A stretch of DNA of 64,000 bases. Origin: an uncultured Rhodospirillales bacterium. Its GTDB lineage: Bacteria > Pseudomonadota > Alphaproteobacteria > CAAGCB01 > CAG-977. The notes beneath the pieces were generated by a model that was not told where the DNA came from, did not search any database, and was given only the letters and a program-made list of their open reading frames with translations. The position numbers were made by a program, and so were the translations under genes. Shown here piece after piece: positions 23,603 to 33,392 of the stretch; the stretch's first letter is position 1; each line of letters starts with the position of its first letter. The DNA lies in assembly GCA_902777205.1 (NCBI GenBank), contig CACYSU010000006.1:1-64000 (forward strand). The letters are read 5' to 3'.

Positions 23603-25576
23603 TTATTTTTTCAAGCAACCCATCGCGGCGGCGGCGACGGCATTCGGCGTGATGCCGAAATGTTCGTACAGCTGTTCCGCGGGGGCGGAGGCGCCGAACG
23701 AACGCATCGCGACGATCGCGCCGTCCAGTCCGGTGTATTTTTCCCAACCGAACGCGCCTTGGGATTCGACCGCGACGCGCGGGCAATCGCCCAAAACGGC
23801 TTTTTTATAGGCGGCGTCCTGTTTGTCGAACATTTCCCAGCTGGGCATGGAAACGACAACGGCCTTGACGCCTTTTTCCGCCAGCAAATCCTTGGCTTTG
23901 ACGGCGATTTCGACTTCGGAACCCGTCGCGATCAGGGTCACGTCGCGCGCGCCTTCGCAATCGCGGATGATGTACGCGCCTTTGGCGGACAGGTTTTCCT
24001 TGACGGATTCGCGCAGCGTCGGCAGGTTCTGGCGCGACAACGCCAAAACGGACGGCGTGTGTTCGGATTCGATCGCCAGTTCCCAACATTCCGCCGTTTC
24101 GATCACGTCGCAGGGACGGAACACGTTGACGTTCGGAATCGCGCGCATGCTGGCCAGATGTTCAATCGGCTGGTGCGTGGGGCCGTCTTCGCCGACGCCG
24201 ATCGAATCGTGCGTCAGAACGTAAATCGTGCGGATGCCCATCAGCGCGGCCAGACGCAGCGACGGTTTCAGGTAGTCCATGAACACCAGAAACGCGCCGG
24301 AATACGGAATGAACCCGCCGTGCAAAGCGATGCCGTTCATCGCGGCGGCCATCGCGTGTTCGCGGATGCCGTAGTGCATATAGTTGCCCGAAAAATCGTC
24401 GGGCGTGACGGACACGGACGCTTTGGCGTTCGTCAGGTTGGACGCGGTCAGGTCGGCCGAACCGCCCAGCAGTTCGGGGATCGCCGGAACCAGAACGTCC
24501 AAAGCCATCTGCGACGCTTTGCGCGTGGCGACCTTGGGTTTGTCGGCCAGCAGCTGTTCCTTGTACGCCTGCATCTTTTCCTTCCAATCCTTGGGCAGGA
24601 TGTGGTGCAGGACGGTGCGGTCGAATTCGGCCTTTTTGGCGGGATCCATGGCGGCGAAGCGGGATTCCCAGGCTTCGCGTTCGGCCTGCCCGCGTTTGCC
24701 GGCGGCGCGCCATTCGTTCAGAATGTCTTCGGGCACCTCGAACGGGGCGTATTCAAATCCCAAACGTTTGCGGGCGGCCAGCAGGTCTTCCGTTCCGATG
24801 GGGGATCCGTGAACCTTGCTGGTTCCTTCCTTGGCCGCGCCGTAACCGATGACGGAATGGCACGCGATCAGGGTCGGCTTGTCGGATTTTTTGGCGCGCG
24901 CGATGGCGGCTTCGATTTCGTCGGGGTTGTACGCGTCGCATTCGTCGGTGTTCCAGCCGTTGGCTTCAAAGCGTTTGCGCTGGTTCGTCGAAGTCGCGAC
25001 GGAGGTCGAACCGTCGATCGTGATTTTGTTGTCGTCCCACAGAACGATCATTTTGTTCAGGCGCAGATGGCCGGCCAGAGAAATCGCTTCTTCGGAAATG
25101 CCTTCCATCAGGCAGCCGTCGCCGCAGATGACGTAGGTGTAGTGATCGACGACATCCTTGCCGAAACGGGCGGCCAGCAGCTTTTCGGCCAAAGCCATGC
25201 CGACGGCCGTGGAAATGCCCTGTCCCAGCGGGCCGGTCGTGGTTTCAATGCCTTCCAAATGGCCGTATTCGGGGTGGCCGGCGCAGCGCGAACCCAGCTG
25301 GCGGAAGCTTTTCAGCTGATCCAGCGTCGCCTGTTCGTAACCCGTCAGGTACAGCAGGCTGTACAGCAGCATCGACCCGTGGCCGGCGGACAGGACGAAA
25401 CGGTCGCGATCCGCCCAATGCGGGGCTTTGGCGTCGAATTTCAGGAATTTCGTGAACAGAACCGTGGCGACATCCGCCATGCCCATCGGCATTCCGGGGT
25501 GGCCGGAATTGGCTTTCTGCACGCCCTCGGCGGCCAGAAAACGCACGGCGTTGGCTAAATCTTTATGGGAAACCAT
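23603..25576 (-). CDS. tkt: Transketolase
   Basis: 657 aa from ATG 25576 (MVSHKDLAN), which has a strong AAGGAGG 5 bases upstream. It has the N-terminal thiamine-diphosphate domain ([21 protein letters not shown] ending in the NK-type metal motif region), the pyrimidine domain with the catalytic Glu in [14 protein letters not shown], and a C-terminal domain with [12 protein letters not shown]. It transfers two-carbon ketol units in the non-oxidative pentose phosphate pathway. It is the first gene of the tkt-fba operon. Confidence 0.95.
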   Translation of the reverse strand: MVSHKDLANAVRFLAAEGVQKANSGHPGMPMGMADVATVLFTKFLKFDAKAPHWADRDRFVLSAGHGSMLLYSLLYLTGYEQATLDQLKSFRQLGSRCAGHPEYGHLEGIETTTGPLGQGISTAVGMALAEKLLAARFGKDVVDHYTYVICGDGCLMEGISEEAISLAGHLRLNKMIVLWDDNKITIDGSTSVATSTNQRKRFEANGWNTDECDAYNPDEIEAAIARAKKSDKPTLIACHSVIGYGAAKEGTSKVHGSPIGTEDLLAARKRLGFEYAPFEVPEDILNEWRAAGKRGQAEREAWESRFAAMDPAKKAEFDRTVLHHILPKDWKEKMQAYKEQLLADKPKVATRKASQMALDVLVPAIPELLGGSADLTASNLTNAKASVSVTPDDFSGNYMHYGIREHAMAAAMNGIALHGGFIPYSGAFLVFMDYLKPSLRLAALMGIRTIYVLTHDSIGVGEDGPTHQPIEHLASMRAIPNVNVFRPCDVIETAECWELAIESEHTPSVLALSRQNLPTLRESVKENLSAKGAYIIRDCEGARDVTLIATGSEVEIAVKAKDLLAEKGVKAVVVSMPSWEMFDKQDAAYKKAVLGDCPRVAVESQGAFGWEKYTGLDGAIVAMRSFGASAPAEQLYEHFGITPNAVAAAAMGCLKK

Positions 25577-25750
25577 GAATCCTCCTTTAAGGACAGTTGA
25601 GAGATTGAAAACAAATTTTTTCCTTGTATAGCACATTTGAGGGCGACAAAAAAAGACTTCTTTAAAAAAATAACCGAAAAACCGCCGTCGGGCTTGAGAA
25701 AAGATCGAAAATGTGCCACAGTCGCAAGTGTTTTTTCAAAGGGGGACTTT

Positions 25751-26185
25751 ATGGGCAAGCTGGTTGATTTCACCTGTTCGCATTGCGGTTTCAAATTCGT
25801 CGGCAAATACGGAATCGGCAAAACCGATCTGGCGTTGGGGACGCAAAACTTCGCGTCCGAAGAGGAACGCGAGGTCGGCGTCAATTTTCAACAATACATC
25901 GTTGACAATCCGCACGAAGTCGATTTCATCCGGTCGCTGATCCGCAAAAACCGCCCCGTCATTTTGAAAACGTGGGAACATCAGCCCTATTACTGCCCGC
26001 ACTGCGCGCGGCTGTACAACCGGTTCACCTATCATTTCCTGTTCAAAAACGACGACTACGTTCCGCATTTCACCTGCTTGGATTGCGGGCGCGTTTTGGA
26101 AAAGCTGGAAATGAATCAGGCCGTCCTTTGCCCCGAATGTAAAAAGGGGCATATGCGCGCCGACGCCGTCACGGATTGGAAATAA
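25751..26185 (+). CDS. Zinc-ribbon protein of unknown function
   Basis: 144 aa from ATG 25751, preceded by AAAGGGGGAC. It has four C-x-x-C pairs (Cys9/12, Cys82/85, Cys109/112, Cys127/130), enough for two zinc ribbons, with a charged linker between the first and second pairs. No catalytic motif or signal peptide is seen. I do not recognise a named family. Its 3' end overlaps the converging Rsm22 gene by 17 nt. A nucleic-acid or protein-binding role is a guess. Confidence 0.75.
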   Translation: MGKLVDFTCSHCGFKFVGKYGIGKTDLALGTQNFASEEEREVGVNFQQYIVDNPHEVDFIRSLIRKNRPVILKTWEHQPYYCPHCARLYNRFTYHFLFKNDDYVPHFTCLDCGRVLEKLEMNQAVLCPECKKGHMRADAVTDWK

Positions 26186-27113
26186 AGGGATCGCCCCAAT
26201 CCGATTTGCGCGCGGCTTTGTAATCCGCCTCGTTTTTAAAAACCGTCCGTTCGCGTGCGCCGTCCGGTTCGCACAGCGTCAGAACGACTTTGTTCTTTTC
26301 GATTTTCGGCCGGCGCAATATCCGCGCGGGGGCGGCCGCGACCCGTTCGCGCGTCGCGATCAGATAAGTGAACTTTTCATCCTCGAACGGGGCGTCGCCG
26401 TTTTTCAAAACACGGTGCAGTTTCGACCGTTGGACGCGGCACGCGAAATGGCACCAGCTTTCCGGACACGCGTTTTGATGCGGGCAGGGGGCGGCGATGA
26501 ACGCGCCGTTTTCGATCAAAGTCGTCCGGAACGCTTTCATCCGGTCGAAACAGGCCGGCGTTGCCGGTTCGACGATAATCAAAGCCTTGCGCGCGGCCGC
26601 CCATAATTTCGACAACGCCGCGTCGCGCGTTCCGTCCGGCAGTTCGTTCAGCACATAACACGCCGTCACCAGATCCGCCGGTTCGATGGCGTCGGCGGTC
26701 AAATCGAATCCGCGCCATTCGGGCAAAGCCGTGAAAAAATCCGCTCCGGCCGTCGTCAGACTTTCCCCGACGCGGCGCATGGCCGGTTCGCGTTCCAGAC
26801 ACAGCGCGCCTTTCAAATCGAACAGGGATTGCGCCGCCCAAACGGCCGCCCCCGTTCCCGCGCCGATGTCCGTCAGCGTTTCGGGTTCAAGGCCGGTTTC
26901 CTTCAGCTGCCGCAAAACAAAAGCGATCGCGCCGAACGTCGCGGGCATTCTGGCGACGGCGTAGGCGGCGGCTTCGTCCGCGTCAACGATCGTGCGGTCG
27001 GGGGCGCGTTCGTCCCTGTACCGGCGGCTGATCGCCTGCGCGTTTTTTTTCGCGGCGGTTCCGGCGGAAACCAGACGTTCCGCCGCCTGTTTCAAAACGG
27101 GGGGCATTTCCAT
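26169..27113 (-). CDS. Rsm22-family ribosome-assembly methyltransferase-like protein
   Basis: 314 aa. SAM-fold motif I TDIGAGTGAAVWAA (about 82-95) is followed by a region with TACYVLNELPD. A cysteine motif CPHQNACPESWCHFAC (about 207-222) with SKLHR follows, the proposed Fe-S site of the Rsm22/METTL17 family. These proteins bind the small ribosomal subunit and are typical of Alphaproteobacteria and mitochondria. It is followed 3 bases upstream on the map by dacA on the same strand, so dacA-rsm22 may be co-transcribed. Confidence 0.88.
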   Translation of the reverse strand: MEMPPVLKQAAERLVSAGTAAKKNAQAISRRYRDERAPDRTIVDADEAAAYAVARMPATFGAIAFVLRQLKETGLEPETLTDIGAGTGAAVWAAQSLFDLKGALCLEREPAMRRVGESLTTAGADFFTALPEWRGFDLTADAIEPADLVTACYVLNELPDGTRDAALSKLWAAARKALIIVEPATPACFDRMKAFRTTLIENGAFIAAPCPHQNACPESWCHFACRVQRSKLHRVLKNGDAPFEDEKFTYLIATRERVAAAPARILRRPKIEKNKVVLTLCEPDGARERTVFKNEADYKAARKSDWGDPFISNP

Positions 27114-27116
27114 GGG

Positions 27117-28136
27117 CTACGGCCTTTTGCGTCCCCAGTCGATGATCGCGTTTTTCACGACGTTTCCGTCCTCTTTTGTTTGCAGGCTTTGTTCCAGCGA
27201 AGCGATCGCGTCCAGCGATTCGGACAGCTTGCGGGCTTGGATGCGGCGGTCGCGGTATTGCTTTTCGCTTTCGTCCGCCGTCTGTTCCCGCGCGGGGGCG
27301 AACAGGGGGGCGTCCTCCAGCGTGTTCACCGGCGCGGTTTTGTTTTTCAGCGCGGCGAACCCCGTGTCCAGCAGTTTGAAGATGTGGCGGTCGCGTTCGC
27401 GCACGGAATTGCGCCCCATGACGACGCCGATCAGCCTTTTGCCGTCGCGCACGGCCGACCCGACGACGTGGTATCCGGCGGCGTCAACGTATCCGGTTTT
27501 CAACCCGTCGCCGCCTTTGTAAAACCGCGCGACAAGGTTGTGGTTGCCGTAATACCGCCGGCCGTAGCGGAAACCGCGCACGGAAAACAGTTTGTAGTAT
27601 TTCGGGAAATGCCGGATCAGCGCCTTTGACAGGATCGCCATGTCCTGCGCGGTGGTGACCTGATCCCTGTTGTGCAGGCCGGACGCGTTTTTGAACCGCG
27701 TGTTTTTCATGCCCAATTCGCGCGCCGTGCGGGTCATTTTGTCGGCGAACTGCGCTTCGGAACCGGCCAGCCCTTCCGCCACGACGACGGCGGCGTCGTT
27801 GGCCGATCGGGAGATCATCGCGAAAATCAGGTTTTCAACCGAAATGGTCGAGTTTTCTTTCAACCCCATGCGGGAACGCGGCATCCCCGCGGCTTTTTTG
27901 GAAACGGTGAACAGCTGATCCATGCGGATCTCGCCCTTTTCCAGCGCGTCGAACACCAGATACAGCGTCATCATTTTCGTCAAAGAGGCCGGATACCGCT
28001 TTTCCGCCGCGTTTTCGGAAAACAGGACGCGGCCGGTTTCGGCTTCGACCAGCAGGGACGCGGTGCGCGTCTGCGCCAACGCCGGCGCGGCAAACGTCAA
28101 CAAAACGACGGTCAGAATTTTAGCGGCGGCGTTCAA
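27117..28136 (-). CDS. dacA: D-alanyl-D-alanine carboxypeptidase (PBP5/DacA type)
   Basis: 339 aa, starting at TTG 28136 after AAGGGGG. The signal peptide ends near AQTRTASLLV. The active-site triad motifs are all present: S51-L-T-K54, S-A-N in SRSANDAAV, and KTGY. It trims the terminal D-Ala of peptidoglycan pentapeptides in the periplasm. The C-terminal part is shorter than in E. coli PBP5 and is a charged, coiled region (about 270-339) with no obvious membrane-anchor helix. Confidence 0.9.
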   Translation of the reverse strand: MNAAAKILTVVLLTFAAPALAQTRTASLLVEAETGRVLFSENAAEKRYPASLTKMMTLYLVFDALEKGEIRMDQLFTVSKKAAGMPRSRMGLKENSTISVENLIFAMISRSANDAAVVVAEGLAGSEAQFADKMTRTARELGMKNTRFKNASGLHNRDQVTTAQDMAILSKALIRHFPKYYKLFSVRGFRYGRRYYGNHNLVARFYKGGDGLKTGYVDAAGYHVVGSAVRDGKRLIGVVMGRNSVRERDRHIFKLLDTGFAALKNKTAPVNTLEDAPLFAPAREQTADESEKQYRDRRIQARKLSESLDAIASLEQSLQTKEDGNVVKNAIIDWGRKRP

Positions 28137-28259
28137 ATTTCCCCCTTTTTGCCCAACGGACGGACTTTAAGACTTTTGCGTTAATTTATGCTTAATATAA
28201 ACAGGCGTAGCATACGCGGACGCGCAAGCGTATAACGTCTGTCACGGAAAGGGGCGATC

Positions 28260-28577
28260 ATGGCGAAAAAAACGGTGGAACAGGAACAGCCGCGGGACGG
28301 CATATTGACAAAGCCGAAAATCAAACGGCCGTCGATGTACAAAGTCGTCATGCTGAACGACGATTTCACGCCGATGGATTTCGTCGTTTCCCTGCTGCAG
28401 AGCATTTTCGGCCGCACGCTGCAGGAAGCGACCGAAATCATGCTGCAGGTGCACCAATCCGGCGTCGGCGTGTGCGGTGTTTACACGTTTGAAATCGCCG
28501 AAATGAAGGCCGCGCAGGTGGTCGAAGCTGCCCGCCGCAGCCAGCATCCCCTGCGTTGTGAAATAGAAAAGGCTTGA
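28260..28577 (+). CDS. clpS: ClpS adaptor for ClpAP
   Basis: 105 aa. The core [22 protein letters not shown] contains the N-end-rule substrate pocket and the conserved N-D-D. The later [18 protein letters not shown] is the usual ClpS second half. It delivers substrates with destabilising N-terminal residues to ClpA. The downstream clpA gene follows within 5 bases of the stop, or overlaps if an upstream TTG is used. AGGGGCG lies before the ATG. Confidence 0.95.
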   Translation: MAKKTVEQEQPRDGILTKPKIKRPSMYKVVMLNDDFTPMDFVVSLLQSIFGRTLQEATEIMLQVHQSGVGVCGVYTFEIAEMKAAQVVEAARRSQHPLRCEIEKA

Positions 28578-28582
28578 CGGAA

Positions 28583-30850
28583 ATGCTTTCCCCGAATTTG
28601 GAAGAAACGTTGCAGCAGGCGTTGCTGCTGGCCGCCGAAAGGGGGCACGAGTTCGCGACTTTGGAACATTTGCTGCTGGCGGCGACGGACGATCCCGAAT
28701 CGCGGCCGCTGCTGAAACGGCACTGTTCGCCACTGTCCGGTCTGCGCAAGGAGCTGATCGCGTTCATCAACACCGAATTAAGCGCGCTGGTGCAAAAAAC
28801 GAATCCGCGCGATCCGCGGCCGACTCTGGCGTTTCAGCGCGTATTGCAGCGCGCCGCCGTGCAGGTGCAGTCCAGCGGGCGCGATGTCGTCACGGCCGCC
28901 CACGTCATCGCCGCCATGTTTTCCGAACAGGATTCCTTCGCCGTCTATCTGCTGGAAAAGTACGGCCTGACAAAAATGGATGTCGTGACCTACCTGACGC
29001 GCAGTTCGCCGATTTCCGGCATAGAGGAGGACGACGACGATTATTACGACGACGGCGGCGAAGGGCTGGAGGATTTCTGCCAGAATCTGAACGAAAAGGC
29101 CAAAGAGGGCAAAATCGACGCGCTGATCGGCCGCGCGGACGAATTGGCGCGCATGATCCGCGTTTTGTGCCGGCGCACGAAAAACAACCCGCTGCTGATC
29201 GGCGACCCCGGTGTCGGGAAAACCATGCTGGCCGAGGGGTTGGCCGCGCGCATCGTTGACGGCAAAGTCCCCGCTTTGCTGAAAAACGCCGTCGTCTATC
29301 GGCTGGACATGGGGGCTTTGCTGGCCGGCACGCGCTACCGCGGCGATTTTGAGGAACGGCTGAAAAACATTCTGGACGATTTGCAGGACGATCCGGACGC
29401 GATTTTGTTCATCGACGAAATCCACACGGTGATCGGCGCGGGCGCGACGGCCGGCGGGACGATGGACGCGTCGAATTTGCTGAAACCGGCGTTGACATCG
29501 GGGGAATTGCGGTGCATCGGTTCGACGACCTACAAGGAATTCCGGAATCATCTGGAAAAGGATCACGCCTTTTTGCGCCGGTTCCAGAAAATCGACATCA
29601 AGGAACCGACGGCGGACGAAACCGTCGCGATCCTGCGCGGAATCAAAGGCGCGTATGAAAAACACCACCGCGTCGTTTACACGGCCGAAGCGGTCAAGGC
29701 CGCGGTCGATCTGTCCGTGCGCTATCTGCACGACCGGAAATTGCCCGACAAGGCGATCGACGTTTTGGATGAAGCCGGCGCGGTCAGGGCTTTGCAGTCC
29801 GGTCGCCGGAAAAAGCAGATCACGGCGTCCGACATCGAACAGGTCGTCGCCGAAATGGCGCGCGTTCCCGTCAAAACGGTCGGCGCGGACGATGTCGAGG
29901 CTTTGCGGTCGCTGGAACGCGATTTGAAACTGACCGTTTTCGGGCAGAACAAGGCGATCGAAACGCTGGTTTCCGGCGTAAAGACGGCGCGCGCGGGGCT
30001 GCGCGATCCGGAAAAGCCGGTCGGATCGTACCTGTTTTCGGGGCCGACGGGTGTCGGGAAAACCGAAGTCGCCCGCCAGCTGGCCAAAACGCTGGGCGTC
30101 GAACTGCTGCGGTTCGATATGTCCGAATATATGGAAAAACATTCGGTGTCCCGATTGGTCGGCGCGCCGCCGGGGTACGTCGGGTTCGATCAGGGCGGGC
30201 TGCTGACCGACGCGGTTGACCGCAACCCTTACGCCGTGCTGCTGCTGGATGAAATCGAAAAAGCGCATCCCGACCTGTTCAACGTTTTGCTGCAGGTGAT
30301 GGATTACGGCAAACTGACGGATTCCAACGGCCGGAAAATCGACTTTTCCAACATCATCCTGATCATGACGACGAACGCCGGCGCGGCCGATATGGCCAAG
30401 CCCGCCATGGGGTTCGGGCGCGCGGAACGCACGGGCGAAGACAAAGAGGCGATCGAACGCCTCTTCACGCCCGAATTCCGCAACCGTTTGGACGCGATCG
30501 TGCCGTTTGAACGGCTGAACCGCGAAATCATGGGGCGGGTCGCCGACAAATTCGTTTCCCAGCTGGAATCGCGGCTGGCGGGGCGGAAAATCGAACTGGC
30601 GGTCAATTTTTCGGCGCGCGAATGGCTGATCGACAAAGGGTTCGACCCGAAAAACGGGGCGCGGCCGCTGGCGCGCGTGATACGGGAAAACGTCGAAAAA
30701 CCGCTGGCGGACGAAATCCTGTTCGGCAATCTGACCCGCGGGGGGACGGCGACGCTGACGGCCAAAAACGGCAAGCTGTCGCTGGTCTGCCGTCCCGCGC
30801 TGTCGCCGAAAGGAAAGGATGTCGCGGAAGAGGAGCTGACCCTGCTGTAA
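28583..30850 (+). CDS. clpA: ATP-dependent Clp protease ATP-binding subunit ClpA
   Basis: About 755 aa from ATG 28583 (MLSPNLEETLQQAL), which aligns with the usual ClpA start; a TTG at 28574 overlapping the clpS stop is possible. It has the N-domain (residues 1-145), an acidic linker, AAA module 1 with Walker A GDPGVGKT and Walker B ILFIDEIHT, and AAA module 2 with GPTGVGKT and VLLLDEIEKAHP. It unfolds substrates for ClpP, which is not in this window. Confidence 0.96.
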   Translation: MLSPNLEETLQQALLLAAERGHEFATLEHLLLAATDDPESRPLLKRHCSPLSGLRKELIAFINTELSALVQKTNPRDPRPTLAFQRVLQRAAVQVQSSGRDVVTAAHVIAAMFSEQDSFAVYLLEKYGLTKMDVVTYLTRSSPISGIEEDDDDYYDDGGEGLEDFCQNLNEKAKEGKIDALIGRADELARMIRVLCRRTKNNPLLIGDPGVGKTMLAEGLAARIVDGKVPALLKNAVVYRLDMGALLAGTRYRGDFEERLKNILDDLQDDPDAILFIDEIHTVIGAGATAGGTMDASNLLKPALTSGELRCIGSTTYKEFRNHLEKDHAFLRRFQKIDIKEPTADETVAILRGIKGAYEKHHRVVYTAEAVKAAVDLSVRYLHDRKLPDKAIDVLDEAGAVRALQSGRRKKQITASDIEQVVAEMARVPVKTVGADDVEALRSLERDLKLTVFGQNKAIETLVSGVKTARAGLRDPEKPVGSYLFSGPTGVGKTEVARQLAKTLGVELLRFDMSEYMEKHSVSRLVGAPPGYVGFDQGGLLTDAVDRNPYAVLLLDEIEKAHPDLFNVLLQVMDYGKLTDSNGRKIDFSNIILIMTTNAGAADMAKPAMGFGRAERTGEDKEAIERLFTPEFRNRLDAIVPFERLNREIMGRVADKFVSQLESRLAGRKIELAVNFSAREWLIDKGFDPKNGARPLARVIRENVEKPLADEILFGNLTRGGTATLTAKNGKLSLVCRPALSPKGKDVAEEELTLL

Positions 30851-30956
30851 GGGGACGGAAAAGCCGCGCGCTTTTTTGTGTATTTTTGACTCGCCTTTTA
30901 CCGTGCGTGCCGATATAACGGAATCCCGATAACGCGAATCAAAACGGAGTTTCCTT

Positions 30957-31979
30957 ATGAGCAATTTTGACGTGACCGCGATCGGAACCGCATTTGTCGA
31001 TGTTGTGGCGAATGTGACGGAAGATTTTCTGGAACATTATTCTTTAACCAAGGGACAGGGCAACGTTCTGCCCATTTCCGTTTTGCGCGAAATCCGCAAA
31101 AACCTGCTGGATTCCCGCGTCATCCCCGGCGGAACGGTGGCGAACGCCGTCGCGACGGTCGCGTCGCTGGGCGGCAGGGCGGCTTTCATCGGCAAGGCGT
31201 GCAACGACACGACGGGCGAGAATTTCAAGGCCGCTTTTGACAAGGACGGCGTCAAATCCTGCGTCCCGCTGGTGCAATTCGACCGCGACATCGACCGCGC
31301 GACGGCCAGATGTCTGGTGCTGGTGACGCCGGATCACGACCGCACGTTCGCGTTCAATTTCGGCGTGTGCGAGGAAATCGACGACGCCGACATCGACGTT
31401 GAAACGATCCGCGATTCGCGCATTTTGTTCATCGACGGGCAGATGCTGGTTTCCCGCCGCGCCCGTTCGGCCGTTTCACTGGCGTTGAAAACCGCGAAAG
31501 ACGCGGGCGTCAAGGTCGCTTTCAATATGCACGATTTGAATTTCCGCGCGGTGGCGGTGCAAGAGGTCATCGAAACCATCCGCACGCAGGCCGACATCCT
31601 GATCGGCAACGAACGCGAGATTCGCGGGTGTTTCGACATCGACCGCGAAACGACGGACATGGCCGCCTTTATGGACGTTCTGGCGGACAGGGGGCAGATT
31701 CTGGCCATGACCCGCGGGGCGAAAGGCGCGTGCATCTTTTCTAACGAAGGCGTGGCGACGATCCAATCCGAAAACCACCAGTCCATTGTTGACAGCACGG
31801 GCGCCGGCGACGCGTTCGCGGGCGGTTTCCTGTACGGTTTGGCGCAGGGGTTCAGCCTGCCCGCGGCCGGCAAGCTGGCGGCATTGTCCGCAGCGGAAAT
31901 CATCCGCATTTGGGGCGGGCGGCCGGAAAAATCGCTGGCGGCCGATTTGAAACCGTATCTGGACAGCGTCCGGCCGTAA
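30957..31979 (+). CDS. Adenosine kinase (PfkB family)
   Basis: 340 aa. The N-terminal GTAFVDVVANVTEDFLE and PGGTVANAVATVASLGG, and the C-terminal DSTGAGDAFAGGFLYGL (catalytic Asp in GAGD), match the alphaproteobacterial adenosine kinase group of the ribokinase superfamily. It phosphorylates adenosine to AMP in purine salvage. It is preceded by GGAG and transcribed alone. Substrate assignment within PfkB proteins is by overall resemblance. Confidence 0.85.
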   Translation: MSNFDVTAIGTAFVDVVANVTEDFLEHYSLTKGQGNVLPISVLREIRKNLLDSRVIPGGTVANAVATVASLGGRAAFIGKACNDTTGENFKAAFDKDGVKSCVPLVQFDRDIDRATARCLVLVTPDHDRTFAFNFGVCEEIDDADIDVETIRDSRILFIDGQMLVSRRARSAVSLALKTAKDAGVKVAFNMHDLNFRAVAVQEVIETIRTQADILIGNEREIRGCFDIDRETTDMAAFMDVLADRGQILAMTRGAKGACIFSNEGVATIQSENHQSIVDSTGAGDAFAGGFLYGLAQGFSLPAAGKLAALSAAEIIRIWGGRPEKSLAADLKPYLDSVRP

Positions 31980-32057
31980 GTTTTCACGTTTAAACCTCTT
32001 CATTTCCGTTTAAAATTCGGGTACACTACTGCTTGATTTGACAAGGAGTTGCGTACT

Positions 32058-33392
32058 ATGCACTGGTATGAAATGAAACTGCGCGGCCGCGGCCGCACAA
32101 ATTCGGCCGTTTCGCAGGTTTGCCGGCCGGATCGCGTCGCGGATGTTCCCAAATATTTGGAACAGGTCGGACACAACGGCGTCGTTATGCGCGGATCGGG
32201 CAGCAGCTACGCCGATCAGGCGGTCAACACCGACGGCGCCGTGATGATGTCGGGGCGGCTGGATTGCGTGCGGTCGTTCGATGAACAAACGGGCGAGCTG
32301 GTCTGCGAACCGGGGGTGACCCTGCAAACGATTACGGAGCTGTACGCGCCGCGCGGGTTTATGCTGGCCACGGCGACGGGGTCGGGACGCCACACGCTGG
32401 GCGGGGCGATCGCCGCCAACATCGTCGGCGTGAACGGGCATCAAAAAACGTCTTTGGCGAAATCGGTCAACTGGATTGATGTCGTGTTGGGCGACGGGTC
32501 GGTCAAACGCGCCAGCCTGACGGAAAACGCGGATCTGTTCCGCGCCGTCGTCGGCGGACAGGGGTTGGTCGGCGCGATCGTTCTGATTTCCATCACGCTG
32601 GCGAAACGGCCGCGGGAAAACGTTTTGGTCGAACGCCGCCGCGTCGCCGATTTGAACGAATTGATGGAATCGCTGAAATCCGTCCGTAAAAACGCCGATT
32701 TCTGTTCGGTGTGGATTGACACGGCCGCGCGGGCGGACGCCGTGGGGCGCGCCGTTCTGACATCGGCGTCGTTTACCGGCGAACCGGTTTCCGTGCCGTT
32801 GTTTTCGATGCCGAAATTCCGGCTGCCCCTGCCGCATTTCGCGCTGCATCTGGCGTCGATGCCGTTTGTGAAGAATTTGCGCTACCGTTTCGCGTCAAAG
32901 GACGGAACGCGCGTGGAAAAATACGAATCCTTCCTGTATCCGCTGGACAACATCCGCGTGTTTTCGCAAAAGGGCGTTTATCAGCTGCAGGCTTCGTTTT
33001 CCGAAGCCGAGGGGCCGCAGGCGATCCGCCGCATCCTGACCGAGCTGTCGCAGTCCCGAATCGGCGCGTGCCGCGCGGTTCTGGTGCTGACCAAAGAGGA
33101 CGACCTGTCGTATCTGGGGTCAACGCTGCGCGGATACACGATCAGCATGGATTTCATCCGCCGCAAAGGGTTGGAGGATTTCCTGAAACACCTGATCACG
33201 GTCGTCGGCGAACACAACGGCCGCGTGTCGGTGCAGGACGACGCGCTGATGGAACCGCGCAATCTGGTTTTGATGTACAAACAGCGGTTGGAAAAATTCG
33301 TCCAAGCGCGGGATTTGTACGATCCGCAGAAAAAATTTGATTCGGATTTCGGGCGCCGCCTGTTCGCGAAAGAGAGGAAAGATGAACAATAA
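32058..33392 (+). CDS. FAD-linked oxidoreductase, DprE1-like
   Basis: 444 aa from ATG 32058, 9 bases after AAGGAG. The FAD-binding PCMH domain holds VMRGSGSSYADQA and ATGSGRHTLGGAIAANIVGVNGH; the C-terminal part is the oxidoreductase cap ending in LYDPQKKFDSDFGRRL. It resembles DprE1, which oxidises decaprenyl-phosphoryl ribose to the 2-keto intermediate in mycobacteria. The following gene is DprE2-like and overlaps by 11 nt, reproducing the DprE1/DprE2 pair. A polyprenyl-phosphate sugar epimerase role in envelope glycan synthesis is inferred. Confidence 0.8.
   Translation: MHWYEMKLRGRGRTNSAVSQVCRPDRVADVPKYLEQVGHNGVVMRGSGSSYADQAVNTDGAVMMSGRLDCVRSFDEQTGELVCEPGVTLQTITELYAPRGFMLATATGSGRHTLGGAIAANIVGVNGHQKTSLAKSVNWIDVVLGDGSVKRASLTENADLFRAVVGGQGLVGAIVLISITLAKRPRENVLVERRRVADLNELMESLKSVRKNADFCSVWIDTAARADAVGRAVLTSASFTGEPVSVPLFSMPKFRLPLPHFALHLASMPFVKNLRYRFASKDGTRVEKYESFLYPLDNIRVFSQKGVYQLQASFSEAEGPQAIRRILTELSQSRIGACRAVLVLTKEDDLSYLGSTLRGYTISMDFIRRKGLEDFLKHLITVVGEHNGRVSVQDDALMEPRNLVLMYKQRLEKFVQARDLYDPQKKFDSDFGRRLFAKERKDEQ

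Noticed and set aside
23600-25558. Very long open frame (652 codons) on the + strand opposite transketolase
   Set aside because: It is antisense to a clearly conserved tkt gene, has low-complexity Arg/Gly/Phe-rich translation and no family resemblance. GC-rich codon bias produces such shadows throughout the window.
23603-25636. Transketolase starting at 25636
   Set aside because: The extra 20 residues have no family similarity, and the AAGGAGG at the right distance supports ATG 25576.
28778-30964. 728-codon open frame opposite clpA
   Set aside because: Antisense shadow of ClpA. The translation is Arg/Gln-rich without motifs.
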